A stretch of 5,517 nucleotides of DNA from SZAS-103 sp964449135 (lineage in GTDB: Bacteria > Pseudomonadota > Gammaproteobacteria > Xanthomonadales > Xanthomonadaceae): NCBI GenBank assembly GCA_964449135.1, contig CAYUXZ010000076.1:1-5517 (forward strand). Reading direction: 5' to 3'. The notes under the pieces are model-generated. The model was not told the origin of the DNA. It saw nothing but the letters and a program-made list of their open reading frames with translations, and made no database searches. Numbering within the stretch: position 1 is the stretch's first letter; the number at the start of each line of letters is the position of its first letter. Positions 1 to 5,165 of the stretch are shown here, in pieces. A program made the position numbers and the translations under genes.

Positions 1-266
<266 letters not shown>

Positions 267-279
267 GGGAATATTCCTT
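267..279 (-). promoter_or_regulatory. groL ribosome-binding site inside a palindrome
   Basis: Read on the minus strand, AAGGAA (274-279) lies 7 nt before the groL ATG and fixes that start. Four of its bases belong to the perfect 10-bp palindrome GGAATATTCC (268-277), so the site could pair with the bases just before the start codon. A 10-bp palindrome with no loop would make only a poor RNA hairpin, so any control effect is speculative. Confidence 0.75.
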
Positions 280-298
280 GAATGAAAGGTGGAGCGGC

Positions 299-317
299 CT
301 GCGCGCACAGCGCGCAG
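299..317 (-). other. GC-rich hairpin in the groES-groL spacer
   Basis: A perfect 8-bp inverted repeat (299-306 pairing with 310-317) encloses a 3-nt loop. It consists almost entirely of G and C and sits mid-way in the 92-bp spacer between groES and groL. No run of T follows on the minus strand, so it is not a classical intrinsic terminator. It could act as an RNA processing or stability element that sets the GroES:GroEL ratio. In Agrobacterium the groESL transcript is known to be cleaved between the two genes, but equivalence here is inference only. Confidence 0.5.
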
Positions 318-358
318 CGACCTTCAGGTGATCTGTGGGTTGATCAATACGAGCTGGA

Positions 359-646
359 TCAGGCGAGGACGGCGAAAATGTCGTCTTCCTTCACGACCAG
401 GTACTCGGTGCCGTCGAGCTTGACCTCGGTGCCGGAGTACTTGCCGAACAGGACCTTGTCGCCGGCCTTCACGCTCGGCGCGCGGTGGCTGCCGTTGTCC
501 AGGGCCTTGCCCGGACCGACGGCGACGACTTCGCCCTTGATGGGCTTCTCGGTCGCCGAGTCGGGGATCACGATGCCGCCGGCGGACAGCTTTTCCTCTT
601 CCATACGCTTGATGACGACACGGTCGAACAGCGGTTGCAGCTTCAT
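359..646 (-). CDS. groS: 10 kDa co-chaperonin GroES
   Basis: GroES (95 aa, the normal family length) forms the heptameric lid that closes the GroEL folding chamber in the cytoplasm. The start MKLQPLFDRVVIKRMEEE is typical. Residues about 16-33 form the mobile loop that docks on GroEL; its hydrophobic contact residues are I25-V26-I27 in SAGGIVIPDSA. Residues about 45-57 correspond to the roof hairpin. The C-terminal GDKVLFGKYSGTEVKLDG and EYLVVKEDDIFAVL segments are canonical. The ATG at 644-646 is preceded by GAGG (654-657) at a 7-nt spacing. It is the promoter-proximal gene of groES-groL and is transcribed away from cutA. A sigma-32 promoter and a CIRCE operator lie upstream, so heat-shock control is expected. 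A longer in-strand frame (324-713) overlaps it but has no family similarity. Confidence 0.98.
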   Translation of the reverse strand: MKLQPLFDRVVIKRMEEEKLSAGGIVIPDSATEKPIKGEVVAVGPGKALDNGSHRAPSVKAGDKVLFGKYSGTEVKLDGTEYLVVKEDDIFAVLA

Positions 647-706
647 GGGAGAACCTCGCGATGGTTGAACGTAAGTTATTGAAGTTAAAGCGATGAGATG
701 GTGTTG

Positions 707-733
707 TTAGCACTCGACACCATTGAGTGCCAA
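707..733 (-). promoter_or_regulatory. CIRCE operator (HrcA binding site) of groESL
   Basis: On the plus strand TTAGCACTC (707-715), a 9-nt spacer (716-724) and GAGTGCCAA (725-733) match the CIRCE consensus TTAGCACTC-N9-GAGTGCTAA with a single mismatch in the right arm. CIRCE is the binding site of the heat-shock repressor HrcA, which needs GroEL for activity and so feeds back on chaperonin supply. It lies in the groES leader, 60 bp before the start codon and downstream of the predicted sigma-32 promoter. Both location and sequence are characteristic. hrcA itself is not in the window. Confidence 0.95.
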
Positions 734-738
734 TTCTA
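733..738 (-). promoter_or_regulatory. Possible sigma-70 -10 element beside CIRCE
   Basis: The minus strand reads TAGAAT, five of six matches to TATAAT, immediately upstream of CIRCE. A start about 7 nt further on would fall inside the operator, the usual geometry for HrcA repression. The hexamer 17 nt upstream (TGTTCT) is a poor -35, so this promoter is only a candidate for housekeeping expression of groESL. Confidence 0.3.
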
Positions 739-777
739 CGCGCGAACGAATCCGCAGAACAGTCGCGACGGACGGTT

Positions 778-805
778 ATCTGGGGCTGACGAGGGCTCTT
801 TCAAG
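778..805 (-). promoter_or_regulatory. Sigma-32 (RpoH) heat-shock promoter of groESL
   Basis: On the minus strand the -35 element CTTGAA (800-805, followed by A) is separated by 14 nt from CCCCAGAT (778-785). The RpoH consensus is CTTGAA, 13-15 nt, CCCCATNT; only one defined position of the -10 differs. Transcription would start near 770, leaving a leader of about 125 nt that contains the CIRCE operator. Sequence, spacing and position before groES all agree. The call is made by eye and the start site is not measured. Confidence 0.85.
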
Positions 806-819
806 TCGGGCGGCGTCGG

Positions 820-848
820 GTGACAGTCGGAAGCTTGGCGGCTAGGCT
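820..848 (+). promoter_or_regulatory. Candidate sigma-70 promoter of the cutA operon
   Basis: GTGACA (820-825, five of six to TTGACA) lies exactly 17 nt before TAGGCT (843-848, three of six to TATAAT). Initiation would fall near 855, about 20 nt before the cutA ATG at 875. The optimal spacing supports it, while the weak -10 limits confidence. It sits back-to-back with the sigma-32 promoter of groESL, their -35 elements only 14 bp apart. Confidence 0.5.
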
Positions 849-874
849 GTGCGACCCCCGCCACAGGCGCATCG

Positions 875-1207
875 ATGTCGGTCCTGCTGATCCTTTGCAC
901 CCATCCTGATCCGGCCGCGGCCGAGGCACTGGCCGCGACGCTGGTCGAGCGGCGGCTGGCCGCCTGCGTGAACGTCCTGTCCGGCCTGCGGTCGGTCTAT
1001 CGCTGGCGGGGCCGGATCGAGAACGCGCAGGAAGTGCTGCTGCTGATCAAGACCACCGCCGAACGATTCACCGAACTCAAGGACGCCCTCGTGTCGCTGC
1101 ATCCGTATTCGCTGCCCGAAGTGCTCGCGTTCGAGTCACGCGACGGACTCGACCGCTATCTGGACTGGGTGCGCACGGAAACCGCCGAGACCGGAGCTGC
1201 AGGATGA
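875..1207 (+). CDS. cutA: Divalent-cation tolerance protein CutA (CutA1)
   Basis: CutA1 is a small, very stable trimeric protein of ferredoxin-like fold, linked genetically to tolerance of copper and other divalent metals; its biochemical role is still uncertain. The 110-aa product shows the family signatures in order: LLILCTHPD (residues 4-12), ERRLAACVNVL (25-35), SVYRWRGRIE (40-49), EVLLLIKTT (53-61) and LHPYSLPEVLAF (75-86), with YLDWV near the end. Cys8 and Cys31 align with conserved cysteines of the E. coli protein. The ATG at 875 gives the standard N-terminus; only a weak AGG (865-867) precedes it at 7 nt. Its stop overlaps the dsbD start (ATGA, 1204-1207). The cutA-dsbD neighbourhood is also found in E. 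coli, where dsbD was once called cutA2. It is the first gene of the apparent cutA-dsbD-tlpA operon. Confidence 0.96.
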   Translation: MSVLLILCTHPDPAAAEALAATLVERRLAACVNVLSGLRSVYRWRGRIENAQEVLLLIKTTAERFTELKDALVSLHPYSLPEVLAFESRDGLDRYLDWVRTETAETGAAG

Positions 1208-3471
1208 TCGGGGGTCGCGATCGCCGCATCGGTGCGTGGTTGGGCGCGTTCGCCGCGATGGCGATTTCGCTGCTTGCCTTTTCCCCTGCGCGCGCGGTGG
1301 ATGAATCGCAATTGCTGCCGGTGGACCAGGCTTTCGCGCTCAGCGCCAAGGCGGTGTCGCGCGATCGCGTCGAGTTCGAGTGGAAAATCGCAGCGGGCTA
1401 TTACCTGTATCGCGAGCGGATGGGCGCGGTCGCGGCCGATGCGGCTTTCAAGTTCAACCCCTTGCAGTTGCCCGAAGGCATCCACAAGCACGATCCCTTC
1501 TTCGGCGACGTGCAGATCTACCACGACCGCGTGACCGCGGCTCTGACCGGCGGGACGGCGAGCGATGCGAGCGCGGCGGATTTCATCGTGAAGTACCAGG
1601 GTTGCGCGGACGCCGGCGTGTGCTATCCGCCGCAGAAGCGCACCGTGCACGTCGTCTTCCCGAGCACCGCATCGGTGGCGACGACAGGCGATGCGACGAG
1701 TTCGCCGATCGCTCCATCCTCGCCTTCGTCGAATCCGCTCGCGGCCTTCGGTCCCAAATCCAATGCGAACAACGCGGGTGCCGACACACTGCCGTTGCCG
1801 CCAGAGCATGCATTCGCGTTCGATGCGCTGGTCGACACGCCGAACCGCCTGCTCGTGCGTTTCATCCCCGCGAAGGGCTATTACCTCTACCGCGACAAGA
1901 TTTCGTTCGCGATCGACGGTGCGAATCCGGTCGCGCAACCGAGCGCGCCGCAGTGGCCGGCCGCGAAGCAGATCCACGACGAACACTTCGGCGACGTCGC
2001 GGTGTACTTCGAGGAAGCCGACGTAGCGCTGCCGCTGCTTCGGCAGAGCGCGGCCGCGCAGCACATCCGCCTGAACGTGACGATGCAGGGTTGCCAGGTC
2101 GACGGCATCTGCTATGCGCCGATGCAGCGCAGCGTCGAACTGGACCTGCCGGCCGGCGGCGAAGTCGCATCGAGCGCGCAGATCGCCGCGGCTGCGAATG
2201 CGGCAAGCATCGCCCGAAGCAAGCCTGCGACCGCGGCACGTGGTAGCGATGCCGCATCGAATGTCGGCCTGCTCGCGGCGCTGCTGCTCGCGCTCGGCGG
2301 CGGCCTGATCCTCAACCTCATGCCCTGCGTGCTGCCGGTGCTGTCGCTGAAGGCGTTGTCGCTGGTGCAGTCCGGCGAAAGCCACGCGCGTGCGCGTCGG
2401 CACGCACTTTGGTACACCGCCGGCGTGATGTTGAGTTTCGCGGCGCTGGGCGGCGTCGCGATCGGATTGCGCCAGGCCGGAACCGCGCTGGGCTGGGGTT
2501 TCCAGTTGCAGCAGCCACTGGTGGTCGCTGCGCTCGCCTACCTGATGCTCGCAGTCGGACTCGCGCTGTCGGGTGTGTACCAGTTCGGCGCCGGCATCGC
2601 CGGTGTCGGTCAGAGTCTCACCGAAAAATCCGGACCGGCCGGCGATTTCTTCACCGGCGTGCTCGCCGTCGTGGTCGCCAGCCCCTGCACCGCGCCGTTC
2701 ATGGGCACCGCGCTCGCCTATGCGTTCACTGCGTCCACGGCGATGGCCGTAGCGGTGTTTCTCGCGCTCGGGCTCGGACTCGCGCTGCCGTTCCTGTTGA
2801 TCGGTTTCGTGCCGGCGCTCGCGTCGCGGCTGCCCAAGCCCGGTGCATGGATGGAAACGCTCAAGCAATTGCTCGCGTTCCCGATGTACCTGACGGCTGC
2901 GTGGCTGGTCTCGGTGCTCGCCGCGCAGCGTGGTTCCGATGCGGTGCTCTACGCACTGGCCGGCGCGGTCGCGCTGGCCTTGGGTCTGTGGCTGTGGGAA
3001 CGCGGACGCTACAGCGCGCGGCAGCGGACGGTACGTGCGATCGCAGCGCTCTCGCTGTTGCTCGCGATCTGGCCGCTCACCGTCGTCGGGCGCCTGCCGC
3101 CGATGGCCGCGCGCGCGGTCGAAACGGGCACCGTCGCGTATTCGGCGGCGAAGCTCGCGCAGTTGCGCGCGCAGGGAAAGGTCGTGTTCGTTGACATCAC
3201 CGCCGACTGGTGCATCACCTGCAAGGCGAACGAACGCGCGGTGCTTTCGCGCCCGGCCTTCGCGGAAGCGCTGCGCAAGGCCGACGCGGTCTATATGGTC
3301 GGCGACTACACCGACGTGGATCAGCCGATCACCGATTTCCTCGCCGCGCACCACGCGGTCGGGATTCCGCTGTACGTCGTGTATCCGCGAAGCGGTGGCG
3401 AAGGCGAGGTGCTGCCGAACATCCTCACCCAGTCCATCGTGGACGACGCGTTGCAGCGCGCGGCGAAATGA
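1204..3471 (+). CDS. dsbD: Thiol:disulfide interchange protein DsbD with two N-terminal nDsbD-type domains
   Basis: DsbD moves electrons from cytoplasmic thioredoxin across the inner membrane to periplasmic thiol proteins (DsbC, DsbG, CcmG in E. coli). Residues 1-31 look like a signal peptide ending ARA. Two periplasmic sensor-type domains follow: copy 1 (about 37-155) with GYYLYR at 65-70 and the pair Cys134/Cys140 in QGCADAGVCYPP; copy 2 (about 198-318) with GYYLYR at 225-230 and Cys297/Cys303 in QGCQVDGICYAP. Linkers rich in Ser, Ala, Pro and Asn separate them. The membrane domain (about 353-630, roughly eight segments) carries Cys375 in LNLMPCVLP and Cys495 in ASPCTAPFMG, the transmembrane redox pair. 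The C-terminal thioredoxin domain (about 645-755) has Cys670-Ile-Thr-Cys673 and a likely cis-proline at 722. At 755 aa it is about 190 aa longer than E. coli DsbD, mainly because of the second N-terminal domain. Start: ATG overlapping the cutA stop, preceded by GGAG (1193-1196) at 7 nt. ScsB-type proteins, which also have tandem Ig-like domains, are the main alternative. Confidence 0.95.
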   Translation: MIGGRDRRIGAWLGAFAAMAISLLAFSPARAVDESQLLPVDQAFALSAKAVSRDRVEFEWKIAAGYYLYRERMGAVAADAAFKFNPLQLPEGIHKHDPFFGDVQIYHDRVTAALTGGTASDASAADFIVKYQGCADAGVCYPPQKRTVHVVFPSTASVATTGDATSSPIAPSSPSSNPLAAFGPKSNANNAGADTLPLPPEHAFAFDALVDTPNRLLVRFIPAKGYYLYRDKISFAIDGANPVAQPSAPQWPAAKQIHDEHFGDVAVYFEEADVALPLLRQSAAAQHIRLNVTMQGCQVDGICYAPMQRSVELDLPAGGEVASSAQIAAAANAASIARSKPATAARGSDAASNVGLLAALLLALGGGLILNLMPCVLPVLSLKALSLVQSGESHARARRHALWYTAGVMLSFAALGGVAIGLRQAGTALGWGFQLQQPLVVAALAYLMLAVGLALSGVYQFGAGIAGVGQSLTEKSGPAGDFFTGVLAVVVASPCTAPFMGTALAYAFTASTAMAVAVFLALGLGLALPFLLIGFVPALASRLPKPGAWMETLKQLLAFPMYLTAAWLVSVLAAQRGSDAVLYALAGAVALALGLWLWERGRYSARQRTVRAIAALSLLLAIWPLTVVGRLPPMAARAVETGTVAYSAAKLAQLRAQGKVVFVDITADWCITCKANERAVLSRPAFAEALRKADAVYMVGDYTDVDQPITDFLAAHHAVGIPLYVVYPRSGGEGEVLPNILTQSIVDDALQRAAK

Positions 3472-4061
3472 ACCGACGAACGCTGGCGGTCCTCGCAGCG
3501 GCACTGCTCGCTGGCGTGCTCGGCCTGATCGCCTCGATCCGGATCAACGGTCCGGGTCCCCTGCTGGGCACCGAAGCGGGCCGATGGTTCGTCGAACAGG
3601 TCGGTGGCGATCGACGCCCTGCCGGCCTCCAGCCGGCGCACGCGGGAGAAATGGTCGGCCCACTCGCCCTGACCGATCTGGATGGCCATCCGCAGCAACT
3701 TCCGCGAACGCGCGGGCATCGTGTACTGATCAATGTCTGGGCAAGCTGGTGCGTTCCCTGCCGCGAGGAAATGCCGTTATTGGCGAAATTCGCGGCCGAT
3801 CAGGGTCTGAACGGCGTGCAAGTGGTCGGCATCGCCCAGGATGATCCGGCTGCAGTCCGGGCCTATCTTCGGCTGATTCCGGTGAATTACCCGATCTTGC
3901 TCGACGATCCAGCCGGCCATGCAGGCACCAGGTTGGGTGACCGACTGGGTTTGCTGCCTTACAGCGTCTTGCTGAACGCCGATGGTCGCCTGCTGCGTCG
4001 GAACTATGGGCCGTTTGCGAACGCTGCCGCGCTCTCGGTCTGGGTTTCCAAGCCTGAGTAA
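3468..4061 (+). CDS. Membrane-anchored TlpA-family thioredoxin-like protein
   Basis: The 197-aa product is a periplasm-facing thiol:disulfide oxidoreductase of the TlpA/ResA/CcmG type. Residues 5-22 form one hydrophobic segment after a short basic start (MNRRT), fitting an N-terminal membrane anchor or uncleaved signal. The thioredoxin fold spans about 60-195: LINVWASWCVPCREEMP holds the active site Cys95-Val-Pro-Cys98, VVGIAQDD is the following strand, and GLLPYSVLLNADG carries the cis-proline Pro164. The ATG at 3468 overlaps the dsbD stop (ATGA). It has no clear Shine-Dalgarno sequence, so translational coupling to dsbD is likely. The frame stays open upstream to 3210, inside dsbD, but that extension would remove the N-terminal anchor and is rejected. 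Position suggests a DsbD client; the substrate is unknown. The CcmG-specific GVYGAPE motif is absent, so a dedicated cytochrome c role is less likely. Leu104 uses TTA, a rare codon in this GC-rich setting. Confidence 0.9.
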   Translation: MNRRTLAVLAAALLAGVLGLIASIRINGPGPLLGTEAGRWFVEQVGGDRRPAGLQPAHAGEMVGPLALTDLDGHPQQLPRTRGHRVLINVWASWCVPCREEMPLLAKFAADQGLNGVQVVGIAQDDPAAVRAYLRLIPVNYPILLDDPAGHAGTRLGDRLGLLPYSVLLNADGRLLRRNYGPFANAAALSVWVSKPE

Positions 4062-4192
4062 GGACTCTAGCCGGTTGGGAACATTCGTTCAATTTCCGTA
4101 AACGTCGCCGATTCGGAGCATATCGGCTGGACTTCCCGGGAAACCCGCGCCACACTGCCGGCCCGCACCAGCGCCGGCAGGCTCCGCCCATC
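4062..4192 (+). other. Intergenic region before aroQ, no gene
   Basis: This 131-bp gap separates the tlpA-like gene from aroQ. Its first half (about 4079-4125) is richer in A and T than its surroundings, as expected of a promoter, but I cannot assign a convincing -35/-10 pair. It contains the short inverted repeat CCGAT/ATCGG (4108-4112, 4122-4126), the palindrome TTCCCGGGAA (4133-4142) and a stronger hairpin listed separately. No T-rich terminator follows the upstream operon, so read-through into aroQ is possible. Confidence 0.6.
4155..4180 (+). other. Perfect 8-bp inverted repeat in the aroQ leader
   Basis: CTGCCGGC (4155-4162) and GCCGGCAG (4173-4180) are exact reverse complements around a 10-nt loop. 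The repeat ends 12 nt before the aroQ GTG. The only recognisable ribosome-binding sequence, GCAGG (4177-4181), lies mostly within its right arm. No T run follows, so it is not an intrinsic terminator. A stem limiting aroQ translation is possible but unproven. Confidence 0.5.
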
Positions 4193-4627
4193 GTGTCGAA
4201 AATTCTCGTCCTCCACGGCCCGAACCTCAACCTGCTCGGCGAACGCGAGCCGGAGCACTACGGCTCGACAACCCTCGCGGAAATCGACGGCGGGCTGCGC
4301 GAGCGCGCGACAGGCGCCGGACACCAGATCGAGGCGTTTCAGTCCAACGCCGAGCACGCGCTGGTTGAGAGGATCCAGGCGGCCCGCCACGACGGCACGG
4401 CCTTCATCCTGATCAATCCTGCCGCCTTCACCCACACCTCTGTCGCCGTGCGCGACGCGCTCGCCGCCGTGCGCATCCCGTTCATCGAGGTGCACCTGTC
4501 GAATCCGCATACGCGCGAACCGTTCCGCCGGCAGTCGTATTTCAGCGACCTCGCCGTGGGCGTGGTCGCCGGATTCGGCGCGCACAGCTATCGCTACGCA
4601 CTCGACGCCGCGATCGCGCGGCTCTGA
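4193..4627 (+). CDS. aroQ: 3-dehydroquinate dehydratase, type II
   Basis: This cytoplasmic enzyme converts 3-dehydroquinate to 3-dehydroshikimate, the third step of the shikimate pathway; the type II family is dodecameric and does not use a Schiff base. The 144-aa length is typical. Motifs run in order: LHGPNLNLLGEREPEHYG (residues 7-24) with Arg18 and catalytic Tyr23 in the lid loop; FQSNAEHALVERIQ (49-62); LINPAAFTHTSVAVRDAL (73-90) with Asn75 and His81; FIEVHLSNPHTREPFR (97-112) with His101 and Arg112; and SYFSDLAVGVVAGFG. The essential residues are all present. The start is GTG at 4193; no in-frame ATG offers the conserved N-terminus, and the weak GCAGG upstream is 11 nt away. Small departures (AAF for the common GAY, AEH for HEG) look like normal variation. 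It precedes accB by 42 nt and may be co-transcribed with accBC. Confidence 0.97.
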   Translation: MSKILVLHGPNLNLLGEREPEHYGSTTLAEIDGGLRERATGAGHQIEAFQSNAEHALVERIQAARHDGTAFILINPAAFTHTSVAVRDALAAVRIPFIEVHLSNPHTREPFRRQSYFSDLAVGVVAGFGAHSYRYALDAAIARL

Positions 4628-4654
4628 CCTCATTCGCAACACGTATCAGGACAC

Positions 4655-4661
4655 AGGGGAA
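4655..4661 (+). promoter_or_regulatory. Strong ribosome-binding site of accB
   Basis: AGGGGAA lies 8 nt before the accB ATG and is the clearest Shine-Dalgarno sequence on the plus strand of this window. It contrasts with the weak sites of aroQ and accC and suggests efficient, independent translation of accB within a shared transcript. Confidence 0.75.
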
Positions 4662-4669
4662 CGCTTGCC

Positions 4670-5161
4670 ATGGACCTTCGCAAGATCAAGAAACTCATCG
4701 ACCTGCTCGACGAATCCAATCTCGCCGAGATCGAAATCAAGGAAGGCGAGGAAAGCGTGCGCCTCTCGCGCATGCCCAAAGGCGCGGTCGTGCAGCAGAT
4801 CGCCGCCGCGCCGGCTCCTGCCGTGCACGCGCATACGGAAGCGCCGCGCGCGACGCCTGCGCCCGCCGCATCCGCGCCGCACGTGGACACCGCGCACATC
4901 GGCAAGGGCGGCCGCGAATTGCCCGACGGCCACGTGCTGCGTTCGCCGATGGTCGGCACTTTCTACGCTTCGCCCAATCCCGATTCGCCGCCGTTCGTGA
5001 AGGTCGGGCAGACGGTCAAGGCCGGCGACACGCTCGCGATCATCGAAGCGATGAAGATGTTCAACCCGATCGAGGCCGACGTCTCCGGCACCGTCACCGC
5101 GGTGCTCGCCAGCAGCGGACAACCGATCGAGTTCGACGAACCGCTGTTCGTGATCTCCTGA
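4670..5161 (+). CDS. accB: Biotin carboxyl carrier protein of acetyl-CoA carboxylase (BCCP)
   Basis: AccB carries the covalently bound biotin that shuttles carboxyl groups between biotin carboxylase (AccC) and carboxyltransferase (AccAD) in the cytoplasm, for malonyl-CoA and fatty-acid synthesis. The 163-aa protein has the standard layout: an N-terminal helical segment (MDLRKIKKLIDLLDESNLAE) with EIKEGEESVRLSR; a flexible linker rich in Ala and Pro (about 45-75); and a biotinyl domain (about 88-163). The domain contains the thumb segment SPMVGTFYASPNPDS (92-106) and EAMKM (126-130), whose Lys129 is the expected biotinylation site for BirA. MFNPIEAD after the lysine differs slightly from the E. 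coli MMNQIEAD. The ATG at 4670 follows a strong ribosome-binding site. accC begins 4 nt after the stop, the usual accBC operon. Confidence 0.98.
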   Translation: MDLRKIKKLIDLLDESNLAEIEIKEGEESVRLSRMPKGAVVQQIAAAPAPAVHAHTEAPRATPAPAASAPHVDTAHIGKGGRELPDGHVLRSPMVGTFYASPNPDSPPFVKVGQTVKAGDTLAIIEAMKMFNPIEADVSGTVTAVLASSGQPIEFDEPLFVIS

Positions 5162-5165
5162 CGCC

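Noticed and set aside
324..713. Minus-strand frame of 129 codons overlapping groES
   Set aside because: It is a frame-shifted shadow of groES, Arg-rich and without recognisable motifs.
3210..3467. Possible longer start for the TlpA-like gene, inside dsbD
   Set aside because: The upstream extension is basic, low-complexity sequence in the wrong frame of the dsbD thioredoxin domain, and it would bury the hydrophobic anchor. The ATG at 3468 overlaps the dsbD stop and gives a normal membrane-anchored start.
1156..3504. A 782-codon open frame on the minus strand covering nearly all of dsbD
   Set aside because: Its product is dominated by Arg, His, Gln and Glu with no domain or membrane pattern, while the plus-strand frame is an unmistakable DsbD. 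Long antisense frames are expected when GC-rich codon use keeps stop codons rare on the opposite strand.
4155..4180. The inverted repeat before aroQ as an intrinsic terminator of the cutA-dsbD-tlpA operon
   Set aside because: No run of T follows on either strand, and it lies over 90 bp after the tlpA-like stop and only 12 nt before aroQ.
4067..4642. Minus-strand frame opposite aroQ
   Set aside because: It mirrors the aroQ coding region with no family signature; aroQ on the plus strand has all its catalytic motifs.
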